From Diabrotica undecimpunctata (taxonomy: Eukaryota; Arthropoda; Insecta; Coleoptera; Chrysomelidae): 64,000 nt of DNA. Below, one piece after another: positions 1-11,877 of the stretch (its first letter is position 1; every line of letters begins with the position of its first letter). A program made the position numbers and the translations under genes. The notes below the pieces were generated by a model that was given only the letters and a program-made list of their open reading frames with translations, searched no databases and was not told where the DNA came from. The stretch covers positions 62,624,141 to 62,688,140 of the forward strand of contig NC_092809.1 in assembly GCF_040954645.1 (NCBI RefSeq), read 5' to 3'.

Positions 1-929
1 ATGCATACTTCGAATGGTGATATCACTCGGAAGATATCTCTTGAGAGAAGCATGTTCCCTGCGATAATGGGACACAGAAGGGTTAAAAGATTCAACATGT
101 TTTTTTATTAATTCCCTGTCTACACGGGGTGTTTTTGTATGTTTTCCTCTTCTATCAAATAAAGGTACGATATTCTCAGGGTCTTCTTTCGCCATAACAT
201 TTGTGATGATTTTGTCGTTCTTTGAATGATATCCTAGAGTGCACAGAAAAATTTTTTTGCACATTTCATGCTTTTTACCAATACTTTTTAAAAAATAATG
301 AAATGTCCTTTTTCGAGTACTTTCTACACTACCGCGTCTTCTTTTCACATCATGAACTGCCACATTTGACGAAACAAAAATCCGTCTCTCTAGCCAATTC
401 ATCGACCAGTACTGCTTGTTTATTGTTACCCGCTGATTCTCATTAAAAACTGTTTTACATTTCCTATGGCACACATCGCACCCAGGTCGAATATAGTGTT
501 TGTCTCGTTGCTTCTGAGCATGTTCTTCTTTCCTTTCTTGTTTTGTTTTATCATTTTTCTTTCTCAGTTTTCCCTTTTAGTATTATACGTTTCATCGGAA
601 TTTTCACTGCAAGTTACGGCAGAACTTGTTGAAGCTATGGCACCTGTTGAACCAGCTGCAGTAATGTTCTTATTGTTACAACTCTTATTAGTAGCTCTGG
701 AACTGTCGTCCGATTCTGATTCAACGCTACCATCTGAACTAGACTGCAAAAAGTCAGGGTCTTTAAGTGAGTCATCAGAATCAGCCTGAAAACTCGTTAA
801 AGTGGATGTAGCTGGCAAAGCTGATTTTTCACTTTCGGAGATTTGTAGCCTAACGGGTTCTAAGTTAATATATATTTTACCTTCTCGCTTTATCGAGCTT
901 TTGAAAAACTTCCTCATTGCATACATTAT
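1..929 (-). pseudogene. Uncharacterised Cys/Asp-rich family, copy A (N-terminal half, cut by window edge)
   Basis: Minus-strand reading gives an acidic Ser/Asp-rich N-terminus with the phrase DDSLKDPDF, then a basic stretch, a Cys motif (CDVCHRKC), a QYW motif, a CKKIFLCTLG motif and a DRRGKH motif, running off the window start. The same order occurs in copies B (4732-6977) and C (9195-11213): acidic head, C-x-C cluster, DRQ..YW, VCK.FF..TL, RGKH, then a C-terminal half with three conserved acidic residues. A one-base frameshift near 560 separates the acidic head from the rest. The upstream end is cut by an RTE insertion at 930. Function unknown; a transposase or a host gene derived from one is my best guess. 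The family call rests on similarity between the copies that I can see, not on a database. Confidence 0.6.
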
Positions 930-1954
930 GACGGACGGAATTACCGTCCATCTTAAGAGCACTACAAGATTGCAGGGTCGACCACAGATATTGTAATATA
1001 GTTAAAAATATATATGAAAATGCCACAACAAACATAAGTCTACATTCAGCAACTAATAAGATAAAGATAAAAAGGGGAGTCAGGCAAGGTGATACCATGT
1101 CACCAAAGCTGTTCATTGCCGTTCTTGAGTATGCATTTAAAAGACTAACATGGCAACAGAAAGGAATATCCATCGATGGAGAAAGATTAAACCATCTACG
1201 TTTTGCGGACGATATCGTGCTTCTGTCAGATAATCTGGGAGAGATCAAAGATATGCTCCAAGAACTGAATTACATACTACAAGAAACTGGGCTGGAGATA
1301 AATTTCGAGAAAACCAAAATGATGACCAATATGGTTCCCAGCAAAGAGATACAGATCAATAACAACAAGGTAGAATTAATCGATAAATACACATACTTGG
1401 GTCATGAAATCAGAATAACCAGAGACAACCAAACCTGCGAGCTAAATAGACGAATCACGTTGGGATGGGCGGCATATGGAAGGATGAGAGACATTTTTAA
1501 AACAAATACTCCAATTCACCTGAAAAGGAAGGCATTTAACCAATGCATCCTACCAGTCTTGACCTACGGAGCAGAGACCCTAACTCTAACGAAAGCTACT
1601 GCCGAAAAACTGAGGGTAACACAAAGGCGAATGGAGAGATCAATGCTGGGTCTGACCTTGAAAGATCGCGTGAGAAATGAGGAGATACGCCGACGAACTG
1701 GCGTTGACGATATTATACTGCGAATCAATAAACAAAAGTGGAGGTGGGCTGGACATGTTGCTAGAATGGAAGACGGAAGATGGACGAAGAGATTATTGGA
1801 GTGGAGACCAAGAGCCGACAAGCGAAGTCGAGGGAGACCACCCACCCGATGGACCGACGACCTAAGGAGAATAGAAACAAACTGGATTGCAGCAGCTAGA
1901 GATAGAGAGAACTGGAGACGTTTGGAGGAGGCCTATATCCAACAATGGATGTGA
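930..1954 (+). pseudogene. RTE reverse transcriptase, C-terminal part
   Basis: The frame encodes reverse transcriptase motifs in order: RGVRQGDTMSPKLF (about 1075-1120), the catalytic FADDIVLL (about 1200), the YLGHE motif, and the C-terminal RTE region with RRMERSMLG, KWRWAGHVARM and GRPPTRWTDD. In RTE LINEs this enzyme copies element RNA into nicked chromosomal DNA. The endonuclease and the N-terminal part of the polymerase are absent because of 5' truncation. No stop or frameshift is visible in what remains, so the insertion looks fairly young. Confidence 0.9.
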
Positions 1955-1982
1955 AAACGGGGCTGGATGATGATGATGATGA
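930..1982 (+). mobile_element. 5'-truncated RTE-type LINE with 12-bp target-site duplication
   Basis: The insertion is flanked by identical 12-bp copies of TGCATACATTAT at 918-929 and 1983-1994. It ends in a short (GAT)n tail, which is usual for RTE elements instead of poly-A. The reading frame is open from the left junction to the stop at 1954, so only the 5' end is missing. It interrupts copy A of the uncharacterised family, so it arrived after that copy. Confidence 0.9.
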
Positions 1983-1994
1983 TGCATACATTAT

Positions 1995-2591
1995 CATTTA
2001 CAATCTCCAATAACACAAGACACAACTAACAATAAGCACAGAAAGATTATAATTTGATATAACAACACCTTCTAAAACTTTCTGCTCTAATAGTGCCTGG
2101 CTATTACCTCTTTCACATAACATTTATAGGTTACATAAATTATAAAAGCCTGAGACCCAGAAAACGAGAGTATTCCAAAGGTTTTTGGTGCATGGAATAC
2201 GAATTTGAGCTCCAAATTGCCGAATTCGCACTGGTTTATGAGATGTCCTAACGTGAAAGTGCAGAAACAGCGGTTCTTAGCCATTTTTGAGGTTATGTAG
2301 ACCCGTTAATTTTTTATATCATAAAATAATGCGCATAACACCATCAAATATGCCTTACTCGTTCAAATGGGTATGGGTAAATGAGTGAGCTCAGAGGCAA
2401 AGGTGACTTTATTTTAAATCATGTAAAAGTTAACTATAAATAATAAATACAATTTTTATAATAAAAAAAGTGTAACGTTCAATTTTTTTAAGGAAATGCT
2501 AATGTCTTAAAACAACATTTAAGGAAAAATCTTACCTATGTTTTATTATTCTAATTTCTGTGTTCAAAAAGTATAAACGTAACTGTCTTAC
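1995..2591. other. Gene-poor AT-rich stretch
   Basis: Probable continuation (intron or 5' flank) of copy A beyond the RTE insertion. Only short shadow ORFs are present. Confidence 0.4.
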
Positions 2592-2690
2592 CTGAAGACT
2601 CGGAATTTGAAGAACATGGATTAGATTATAATCGCTGAAATCGGATCCAAAAGACTCCGATTCGACACTGCTTACGTTTAAATCCGCCAT
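2592..2690 (-). CDS. Candidate first exon of copy A
   Basis: An ATG opens 33 acidic, Ser-rich codons (MADLNVSSVESESFGSDFS...) ending exactly at a splice donor, CAG|GTAAGAC. Copy B also begins with a short exon ended by GTAAGT, and the position upstream of copy A on the same strand fits. The phase-0 donor has no obvious matching acceptor in copy A, so the link is tentative; it could be an orphan exon or chance. Confidence 0.35.
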
Positions 2691-3194
2691 GTTTTGTTGG
2701 TTATGCAGTTTTGCCTCAAACTTCCTACGACATTTTGTTACTGCGAAAACCAGTTTATAGATGGGGACACCATAGCAACAAAAATTTAGTTTAATCTGAT
2801 TCTGTACACGATTTTTACAGAAATTATAAGTACTTATTAGGCCTAATCCAGCAAAAAAAATTTTTGGAATTAGGCACCTTTGTCTCCGAGCCACTCAAAT
2901 AATAAGAATGGGTATAAATTTAGGTTTACTTTTTTTTTTATAAAATCTATCTCGCTTTAATCCAAACGGTCGTTTGGACCAGCAGTAATCTGTCATCATT
3001 ACCAACAGATAAACCAAACTAACCAACATCCAATAAAAGAAAAAAAAAAGCAATGAGAGGGGAACTAAAATATACAAAAAAACTGTGTATACAGCAAATA
3101 CTGTAATTATACGAGATTTGATAAGAAATATAAAAACTTTGAAATAAAACTGTCAACAGAAAATCACTGAGAAAAAGAGGAAATAATGCTTAAC

Positions 3195-3970
3195 AAAAAG
3201 ATCATCATCTTAATTGGCTCGATAATCCTTTGTGGTTCTTGGCCTGCTCGCACAGAAGTCGCCACTCCCGTCGATTCGTATCAACTTTTCTCTATGTTTT
3301 GACCCTTATAATCTTAAGGTCTTCTACATCATCAATCTATCTTCTACGCGGTCTTCCTTAGTCTCTACACTTAAATAAATTTCACAATATTTCAATCTGT
3401 GTATAGCTGGTATAATTCAAAGTTGTATCTTGGACACCATAGCCATTTTTACTTACGATCCCAAATATCTTTCGAGATATTTTCCTCTCAAAGATACAAG
3501 TAATTTCTCGTCGTTTTGGGATAAAGTCCATGTTTCAGCTCCGTATATCAAAACTAGTCTTATTAAAGTCTTGTAAATATTGAGATTTACTGCATGTTGT
3601 AGAATATTTCTTAGACGTTTCTCTGAAGGCCATGGAGAGTTCTGTTTGCTATGCGTCTTTTTACTTCGTCGCTTGTCGTGTTTGTTGTGTTAACTTGCAA
3701 TTGTAAGTTAATGTGAATTCTTTGACTTGCTCAATGGGTTGTTAGCAACCAACATATATTTGGTTTTCCTCGTTTACAAGTCCTAGTTTACTTGCCGAGT
3801 TCGTAAACTTTGTAAAATACTGCACTAAGCCTCTCATACGTCTGTCCACTACAACGATATAATCAGCAAATTTGAGAATTTGTGTCAACATATTAAAGAT
3901 ACTTCTATGCAATCTAATATTTATCTGCCTGACTGCCTTTTCCAAGGTAATATTAAAGAGGAGCAACGTA
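3195..3970 (-). pseudogene. RTE-like reverse transcriptase remnant
   Basis: Minus strand shows decayed LINE pieces in order: FADYIVVVDRRMRGL (catalytic motif, one Asp changed to Tyr) followed by NEENQIYVGC, then a fragment with KISRKIFGIVSKNGYG, and at the 3' end RRREWRLLCEQAKNHKGL-like residues. Several stops and frameshifts interrupt it. A relative of the better preserved 21810-22084 fragment, which ends in the same AKTHKGL motif. Confidence 0.6.
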
Positions 3971-4731
3971 ATCGCGCATAGTTGTCTTAGATCTTTAATC
4001 TGAGAAATGTCTTCGAAGGATTAGTGGAAAAATCAAAGTGGATAGAGACAGAACTGAAGAAATTTGACACAGATAGATCAAGAACCTGTACACGATAAAA
4101 GTGGGAGAAAACAGTCAGGCATGGTTGAGGGTCTCCATTTCTGCACTGCGTATTATAGACTATTTTAAGATAAAAAAAAAAACTAAATTTAAGCTTTTAT
4201 CTACGACAAATGAAAAAAGGTAGGTAAAATTACTGTTCTCAAAATTTATATTATATATAATTTTTGTCCTGATGTTTTGTTCACAACTGCGACAAATATC
4301 AAAGGTCACGCCTCCGTCACTAAAATATCAATTTTCAGTAAATGCACTTTTAAGCTGACCCGAAATTAATAAATTATAATTACCAAAAATATGTTTGTTT
4401 AATACAAGTTTAATTTATACTGTTATTTGTTTTATAATTTGATCTTTTAATTTAACCGTTAAATAAAATTAAAAAAATAGCCATTGTTCTTTTCTTTTGC
4501 CAAAAAAGTGACTTGGTCATTTTTTACTGATTTTTGAAATCTTTAAATCGTACTTGGTCAAGCAATAAAATTACTAATTATTGGTGCCAACAAGGCCCAG
4601 GTGCTTAAAATTGCTTTACTTATTTAGTTACGGGGGATTTGTAAATCAGACAAATACTTTTGTTACAAAAACTGTATTAATCATAAAGAAGAATTTCAAA
4701 AAACAAAAAAATAATTAATAAGATGAACCAC
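3971..4731. other. Non-coding stretch with two ACTTGGTCA motifs
   Basis: AT-rich. Holds ACTTGGTCA at 4511-4519 and 4552-4560, downstream of copy B. Probably the 3' flank or end of the copy B unit. Confidence 0.4.
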
Positions 4732-6977
4732 TTAATCCGAGTTTGATTCTGTGTCACTTTCACCTACTGTGGGTTCCGGGACGGCATTCCCCTTTTTCTT
4801 GTCAACTGGTAGGGCTTGGTACCAAGCGTGATATTCTGGAGCAATATCGTTTTTAGTGCAAAGCCTCAAGAGGCTATTTTTTTTCTTCTCGGAAATGCCT
4901 AACTGTCCTGTGTATAATTTTGGTATATTCTTCGGAATTTCTTGTAGTCGTCCTCTTCCAAAAACATTAATCCTTTTAAATGCTATTTGGCTATAGTTAA
5001 GTCGCTTAGAGCGAGCCAACCGGAACACATTAAGTAGATCATTCATAGTAAAAATAGCAACATTTTTTCTAGCAGACTCAATGGCGCTGTGCATTGAGTC
5101 TACCTCCATGTAGGAGTGTCCTTTTTCCAAAAAGTTATGTTGTATGCTTGATAAATGCGTATTTTTTACCAAGTATAGAAATAACGCAGCTATGTACTGA
5201 TTGCGGTTTTGACCGCTGCAGGTATCTGAATACAAGCTTATTTTTGTCACGTCCCTTGGAATTGTTTTTACCCATTCAAATAATGCGGTTCCAATTTGAG
5301 AACTCCCTCGTTGACCGTTGATCTCCGTACACGCATAGCAGTATGCGTTATTTGGTGTCGCTGCTTCGTAGACAGTCAAGTTATATGCACATAATTTCAT
5401 ACTATAATAAAACGGGGATGTATCGGAGAAAGGAATTTGCAAAACGCTTTGTAGATCAAAAGTAATACTAATAAAATGCTTATCATTTAAGGATCGTAAC
5501 TTATCCTGCAGCTTGGCAGCATTTGCTTCATCGCGCCGACGTATGTGTTCTTGGTAATCTTCTATGGTTATGAGTTTATTTTTATATTGTGCACAAGTAG
5601 AACATTGATCTTTTTTAGGCTTGACAAAAGCCAAATTATATTTACTACAAAAAATGCGTCGATACGTCGCTTCAGACATCTTTGCTTCGTTCTTACTGTC
5701 ACATACTTCGGCGTATAAATGATACATTTTTGTGATTGATAAGCTAGGATCTAAGTATTTCCGGTTGTTATATTTCCTACAATAATGGAATTCAAGAGTA
5801 GGGAAACTGTTGATATGGTTTTTAATTTTCTCTTCTAGCTCCTGGGGTGTTTTATTGCCTGGTGCTTTACGACTCCGTTGGTCTGGTAAGTTAAATGAAC
5901 CATGTTCGTTTATTCCAGAAAAGGCATGGTCAACGGGTCCATGACTTACACTAGAGTTTTCAAATAAAAAATTTTGCAGACACGAACTTCTTGATCATCT
6001 TTTTTAAAAAAATGTGACCTGGTAGCTAGTTTTGCAGGCCTTGTTTCTGTGCGAGGCTTTCTACACTTGGGTTTAACTGATTTCACACTAGCCAATGTGA
6101 AGTCTTTTTGTCTATCATAATTTTTTAATTGCCAGTGGTTAGCACACAATTTTTGTCTATCTTCCAAACTTAATTTGTGTGTACATTGATACTTTCAGAA
6201 GTCGCAATCGATATCTTTAGGGAGTTTTCGCCGGCCTCATTTTCTTGTGGATTTGATAAGGTTCGCCCAAAGACCTTTTCCTTTTATTTATACTTTTTTT
6301 CCATTCATCAGGGCATGATTTTCTCCATCTGGCTTTTTGTTTAGTTGCAATAGTTGTAGTGGTAAGTGCATCTGAACTGGCTCCTTCAAAATCTGTTACG
6401 CTTGTTGGTGAGTGCGTATCCTCAAGATAGTTTCCATTGGGATTTTTAGTGCGAAGAATACGTTGTATGCCCGATGTCGATGGTAGATTATTAGTAACTG
6501 GAATGCTGCAAAGCCCATTTGTTCCTTTTACCATGAGGTCACATTTTATAACTGTTAGAAAAAAAGTAAAAGTACCTAATGCATGCAAACCATTTAGAAC
6601 TTAAGTTACGTGTACGCAATACACGATTTTAACGCACTAAAGTATTTTATTTACCTTTCGATTCTGTTAAGGGAGGAGCCGAAATATTAATATTTATAGG
6701 TGCATTCTCTGTTATGTTGGAGTTAACTGTTTCGGGATCTAGTACAACATTATTTGATCCTTCGATTTTGCTTATTAAGCCATCATTATATACGGGCCCT
6801 AGAATAAAATAATTTTGTTTAAAATTTATTTACTAACCTAACCTGTAAAATATACAAACTTAACATACTTTATAAGTAACTTATACCGATTTAAAACTTA
6901 CCTTCGGCATCAATATGAACTACACTCGTTGATTCTTTTAATGCCAAATTGGCAATGTGTCGAGATCTAGCACTCAT
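4732..6977 (-). pseudogene. Uncharacterised Cys/Asp-rich family, copy B (three exons, frameshifted)
   Basis: Exon 1 is 6902-6977 (ATG at 6977, donor GTAAGT), exon 2 is 6655-6798 and exon 3 runs from 6551 to the stop at 4732; splice phases agree at both junctions. Exon 3 carries a basic region, a C..KC / DRQK motif, VCKIFYLKTL, a long middle segment, then KKDQCSTCAQYK (a likely zinc-binding Cys pair), TFDLQSVL, LYSDTCSGQNRN and EKGHSYMEVDSMHSAIE, and an acidic C-terminus. The three acidic positions (D in FDLQ, D in SDTCSGQN, E/D in EVDSMH) resemble a DDE/D spacing; that is inference. Breaks: a frameshift near 6215, a nonsense codon near 6197 and a one-base shift near 5955. The 331-residue C-terminal half (4732-5727) is still open. 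Confidence 0.65.
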
Positions 6978-7330
6978 TATAATAAGCTTATTTCAAATAA
7001 AAATAAACAAGAACTGCAAACAGTACATTACTAAGTATGGCAATGTCATCTGTCAAAACTAAATCCTCGTCTGCCAAAAGTGACCATGTCTACTTGGTCA
7101 GATTTAAATCCGATATGATATATATAACAGAAAGTGACTAAGTAGAGATGGTCAATTTGGGCTGAAGTTAATTTCTCTTTGTGGAAACTTGGTCATTAAA
7201 AACATAATAAAAGGCACAATATTTTCGTGGCGTTGGGGACTTGGTCAGCTTTTGCTTACAAAGATATTTGATTTTTAAGTTGATTGCTCCCAAAAACACA
7301 AAATCTCAATTTTGGACTTGGTCAGTTTTA
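6978..7330. promoter_or_regulatory. Upstream region of copy B with four ACTTGGTCA repeats
   Basis: ACTTGGTCA occurs at 7092-7100, 7187-7195, 7239-7247 and 7316-7324, all in the same orientation, and twice more past the 3' end of the gene. Near-copies (GACCATGTC, GATGGTCA) lie between. Arrays like this can bind a transposase (subterminal repeats) or a transcription factor. Confidence 0.5.
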
Positions 7331-9194
7331 GCTTTAAGCCCACGAACCAAGAACATTATGTTCTTTACGAAACGATCATGAAATCCTACAATCCTAGACA
7401 AAAAAGATCTTCCCCAACATATAACGGCAAATGGGAGATATCTTTCATAATATTTAACTCTTTTGAAGCATAGCTTCCTTATCGCGATCTACGAACGGAG
7501 CGGTGGATCACGCAGAGGTAAGAAAAAATAAAAACGACAGATCGCGCTACCACACACATTACGCAGAGGAGTAAATGCAGTCCTATGCGTGTTTCGTAAT
7601 ATATATGTTTGTCCAAGCTAATATTAAAAAACCCCTGAACCGATTGCAATAAAATTTTGTGAAAGTGTATTTGTTGGTGCAACTTAGGATATATGATATT
7701 TTTTATCTCGATAAATGACCCTTATTTTTTTAATTGTAAATTCAAAATGTTTTATACGACTTCGCCTCTACAGTTTTAGTTTATTTGATCCATGTAGTTA
7801 TAATATTTAACAAACGTCATTTTATATTTTTATAACTTTTTTTATAATAGATCGAGAACGACTGAATTGATTTGGCTAATTTTGGTTTTGAAATATTTAT
7901 TTAAAGTCATAGAAAGGTCTAATAGGTGAGAAAATATGGTGAAATTGTAAGGAACATAGTAAAAGCAGTTTTATTTTCCCATACAAACAGCTATTTATAC
8001 GTATACCATATACCATCAGATATCAACTTTTATTAGTTGTATATGAAGTATTTTAAAAAATGTGATTTTTACACGAGAGTAAAATATTTTTATTTTTGAC
8101 ATTGAAAATTAATATAAACGAAATATGTTTAGAATTAAAAATAATCTTAAATTGTTCAACATTGTTTATTTACAATGAAAAACTATTTTTCAACATTTTC
8201 TCTGCAATAAAGTTAAAAGTTTAAGTTTATGCATTAATTCTATTTAATTATAATTATAAATTTAATGAAACAATTAATAAACTTAAATCGTAAAATCTAC
8301 TGAGAATCTTATAAATGTTAAAATCTAATTGATCTAATCTACGAGCAATACTGTTTTGTGATTTTATATTTCACATTATTATACAATTTTAAAATTATAA
8401 ACATTAAACCTTTGAATTATTGTTTCGTGCAGTTTTATTCTGCATGTTTTAGTAGTGAATAGTTGTTAATTTACAGTAAGACAGACATTACCGGTTATTC
8501 CTCTCGTTACATATCGTCGCTTGGCAAGAATAGTGACATAACTAAAAAAACATCGTTTTGCATAATTGCAACAGGAAAGTTACTCAAACTGTAATGATTA
8601 TTAGCATATTACTAAAACATTAATATGGTGGTATGGCTAAAATACTTGATAGCTTATATTATGAACTTTAATTTGACATATGTTAAAATGGGTTGCTTTA
8701 AGCAGGTATGTTTCAAAAATTTTAAAAATTTTGACTTACGCCAATGTTCACCAAAAATTGTTCACTAAATTGCATATCCAAATTTTTCAGAAATAAATAC
8801 ATAACAAAGTGTCATGTAGTTTTAATTTATGAAGTAACAAAACGTAACAGTACATTCAAGAAAATAATTCAAATAAAAAACAAGAATATGTTTTAAAAAA
8901 TTACAAGATAGGTATGTAACTAAAATCAAAACTTATCCAATTTCATTTAACTCTAAAGAAATAGCTTTTTAAAAATAAGTCTTATAAATTTGTATAAAAT
9001 GAACTGTAGAATCTAGGAATGGTATTTTTTCTAACTAATTCCAATAATCCCTTCTTTTTCTTTTCGCATATTGTAAATTTTTGTTTGTAAACTTTCTGTA
9101 ATGTCGGTTTGGCCGCAATATTTCTTACTTGCCTTGTTCTTGTAATATATATTTTAACTTGTTTAAAAGATTGCGCTTCAAATGAAGTTTTATA
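7331..9194. other. AT-rich stretch with no recognisable gene
   Basis: No convincing coding segment on either strand. Around 7480-7700 a more complex stretch (AACCCCTGAACCGATTGCAA) looks like decayed transposon sequence. The rest is low-complexity AT-rich DNA. Confidence 0.5.
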
Positions 9195-9545
9195 CTAAAA
9201 ACAATTTTCTTCATCGGCAGCACACTTAATTACTCTTATTTCTGTCAGCTTTACTTGCTCTGCTTCAGTATTTTTTGTGTAGTTCTTTCCCATTGTATCG
9301 GCTAAAGTCTTTATGTCTAAAACATCGTCGTGGGTCAATTCATGAACTTGATACGGTTTTCCAGTTTTTTTAGCGTTTCGAATTATATTGACATACTGAT
9401 CCGGAGTATAAATTGGTCCGGATTTAAGAGATTTTTGGACACATTTTTCGATAACCAAATGAGTACTGTCCCCTTCATTTTGGGTGTGTCCTTTAATCAG
9501 AAATTTATGTTGAATAGAATTGATGTGATCGAAATACTGAACAGC

Positions 9546-9603
<58 letters not shown>

Positions 9604-11213
9604 ATGATATAATGATTTTTATTTTGATCACAGCAATTGTCCGAGTAGAAGATTATATATAACTTTCGCCCTATATCATTAGCTTTGGGTTTTAGATTTT
9701 CTAAATATTTATATATACATGTACCAATCTCTATTGCTCCACGTTTTCCTTCAATTTCGTGCCATACAAAACAATCTGCCTCACCAGATTTTAAATTGTA
9801 AATCGTACAATTGTAGGCATTTATTTTAGATACATAGTAAAATGTAGATATATCTCCCCGTGGGCATGGAAGTGTAGCCTGTAAATGGTACACAGCGACA
9901 ATGATATGAGGTTCGGTATTCTTTTTATCGTTTTCTTTTTCGGCTCTGGATAGATCCTTTTCTTTTAAATGTAATTCAAAACTCTGTCTTAGTTGTTCTC
10001 TCACGTCCCCTGTCGAATTTTTAAATGGTTCGCAGTCTTCACACTGGTCTTTCTTTGGATTATGGAAAGCTACATTAAATTCATGGTTAAAGATACGATT
10101 GTACATATTATAATTTCCAAATGGTTGCCCCTGCGCTTTACAATCAGCGACATAGTCTTGGTGTAAACTTGTAATAGATTTGCTTCCGTCAATATATTCT
10201 CTACTCGTACTGGCCCTGCAATAATCGCTCTCAAGTTTTGGTATCGATTGTATATGTTTGCGTATACTTTCTTTTATGGATGCATCTACACATTTATGTT
10301 TGCCGTGTTTGCCCCGTTTGTCAGTAGATAATACACCGGTTTCATTTTGTGAGCATTTATCAATGACAGTACGGATGGCTCTATCAGATATATCCAACGT
10401 TGACCGGAAGAACAATTTGCAAACCCTGATTTTGGTGTGGCCAACAGTCAACGAAAATGCAAAATTATTACCGCGATTACTCTTGTGGATTTTGTAATAA
10501 TATCGGGGTAAAATCTTTGTTATTTGCCTCATTATAAATTCACGCTGCCTGTGAAGGTCCCCCATATCCCAGTAATTATTAAAAATTAATTGACGGTCTT
10601 CCTCCGAAACATTTTTTATGCAGTTAAATTTGCAAGTTTCTTTGCACGGTTTCTTTAACTTTTTGTCTGGCATTTCCTGTTTAGTCTTCGAATTAGGCTT
10701 ATACGATTTTCCCAAATTTCTTAATCGTTTTGCTTCTGCACGTTTCCACTTAATTGGATTTGATTTTCTTTTGCAACCTTTCGTAATAGGTATTCTTGAA
10801 CTAGAACTATTAGATGAAGTTGATGAACCCGATGAAGAAGATGACCCCGATGAAGAAGATGAAGATGATGACCCCGATGAAGAAGATGAAGAACTTCGAG
10901 ATCTGATTTGTTGCGGGCTATTGTGTAGTAAGTTCACGAATTTGGGTTTATTTTTTTCTTGATCACTAGAAACATAATTTGGATCTTTGATACTATCGTC
11001 GGAGCACTGCGACACCTCATTATCTGAAAGAATGTCTTCATTATTATTGTTCTCAATGGTATTGAGTGATTGCAAGACAGTTCTTTTAGGCCTTAACCTA
11101 CTTGGACTCGTGACTGGAGTAAGTATAGTATTAGTATCATCATTTTCCCTACCATCTTCTAACTGACTTAGTTCTTCTAACATTTTTACCATTAGTTTAC
11201 CTCTATATGCCAT
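9195..11213 (-). CDS. Uncharacterised Cys/Asp-rich family, copy C (open reading frame)
   Basis: The most intact copy: about 672 codons from MAYRGKLMVKMLEEL. I start at 11213 because a splice acceptor (TTTTCAG) lies just upstream and the ORF beyond it looks like intron. Order: acidic head with SDDSIKDPNYVSSD, a poly-Ser tract, a basic region, CKETCKFNC, DRQLIFNNYWDMGD, VCKLFFRSTLDIS, RGKHGKH, KKDQCEDCEPFK, FYSDNCCDQNKN and KGHTQNEGDSTH. Two oddities: the Asp of FDLQ in copy B is His here (VYHLQATL), and a (TA)n run at 9546-9598 adds an in-frame Tyr-Ile repeat just after the second acidic motif. If the Asp is catalytic, this protein would be inactive despite its open frame. Confidence 0.6.
9546..9598. 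repeat. (TA)n microsatellite inside an open reading frame
   Basis: Roughly 26 TA units. (TA)n has no stop codon in any frame, so it expanded without closing the frame and encodes alternating Tyr and Ile. Confidence 0.95.
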
Positions 11214-11877
11214 ATTTAAGTCTGAAAAGTAAAATAAAAGGAACATAAATGATAAAATATCAATCATGAGATAAAAATAAAATATAGCTGATCACTAATT
11301 TGCAAATCAAAAAGTTTCTGATTTTAATCTAATATTTACAACAATAATAAAATATGTGGCAGTAATTTACAAAATTCCTATATTTCATTGTAAATTTATC
11401 ATGAATATTGACGTAGTGCGAAATATCTCATTATTTTACACAAAAACTTAAAAAGTATTTAAGAATTTTATCATGAATACAGACATAAAACAAAGTGATC
11501 CACTATTTTAGTTAAGGCAATACTAGAAATTAAGTTATTTTACCTTTAATACAGTGACACTTCCAAATACACCACTATTGAGGATAACAATCACCTATAT
11601 ATTCTCCGTTTAGCACAAAATATTTTGCGATACTGCAGTATTCACGAAAAATTCTAACAACTTGTTCAACTGCCCTGGCTCAACTAAATGTGCGTCGCTC
11701 TACGTGATAAACTTCGAGGTAAATTCAAGTGATGGTATAACGACATATGCGCGCTACGTGGCTAAAAGTAGAACTACGCCTTGCTGCTTTATTCACGATA
11801 AAATATATTGGATTTTGGAACATTTTACCTATATAACTCGATTTTAGTAATTTTTTAGTTATGCCGTTATTCATGCC
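11214..11877. other. Non-coding upstream region of copy C
   Basis: AT-rich. Contains the likely 5' intron end of copy C (acceptor near 11228) and otherwise no gene I can support. Confidence 0.4.

Noticed and set aside
4290..7330. Terminal inverted repeats for the copy B unit
   Set aside because: I compared the flanks by eye and found only weak similarity (TTAAGCTGACC versus AAAACTGACCAAG), not enough to call ends.
9330..9599. Plus-strand ORF opposite copy C
   Set aside because: Antisense shadow of the copy C gene plus the (TA)n tract.
10618..10962. Acidic Asp/Glu-rich plus-strand ORF
   Set aside because: Antisense of the poly-Ser tract in copy C; the acidic run is the complement of Ser codons.
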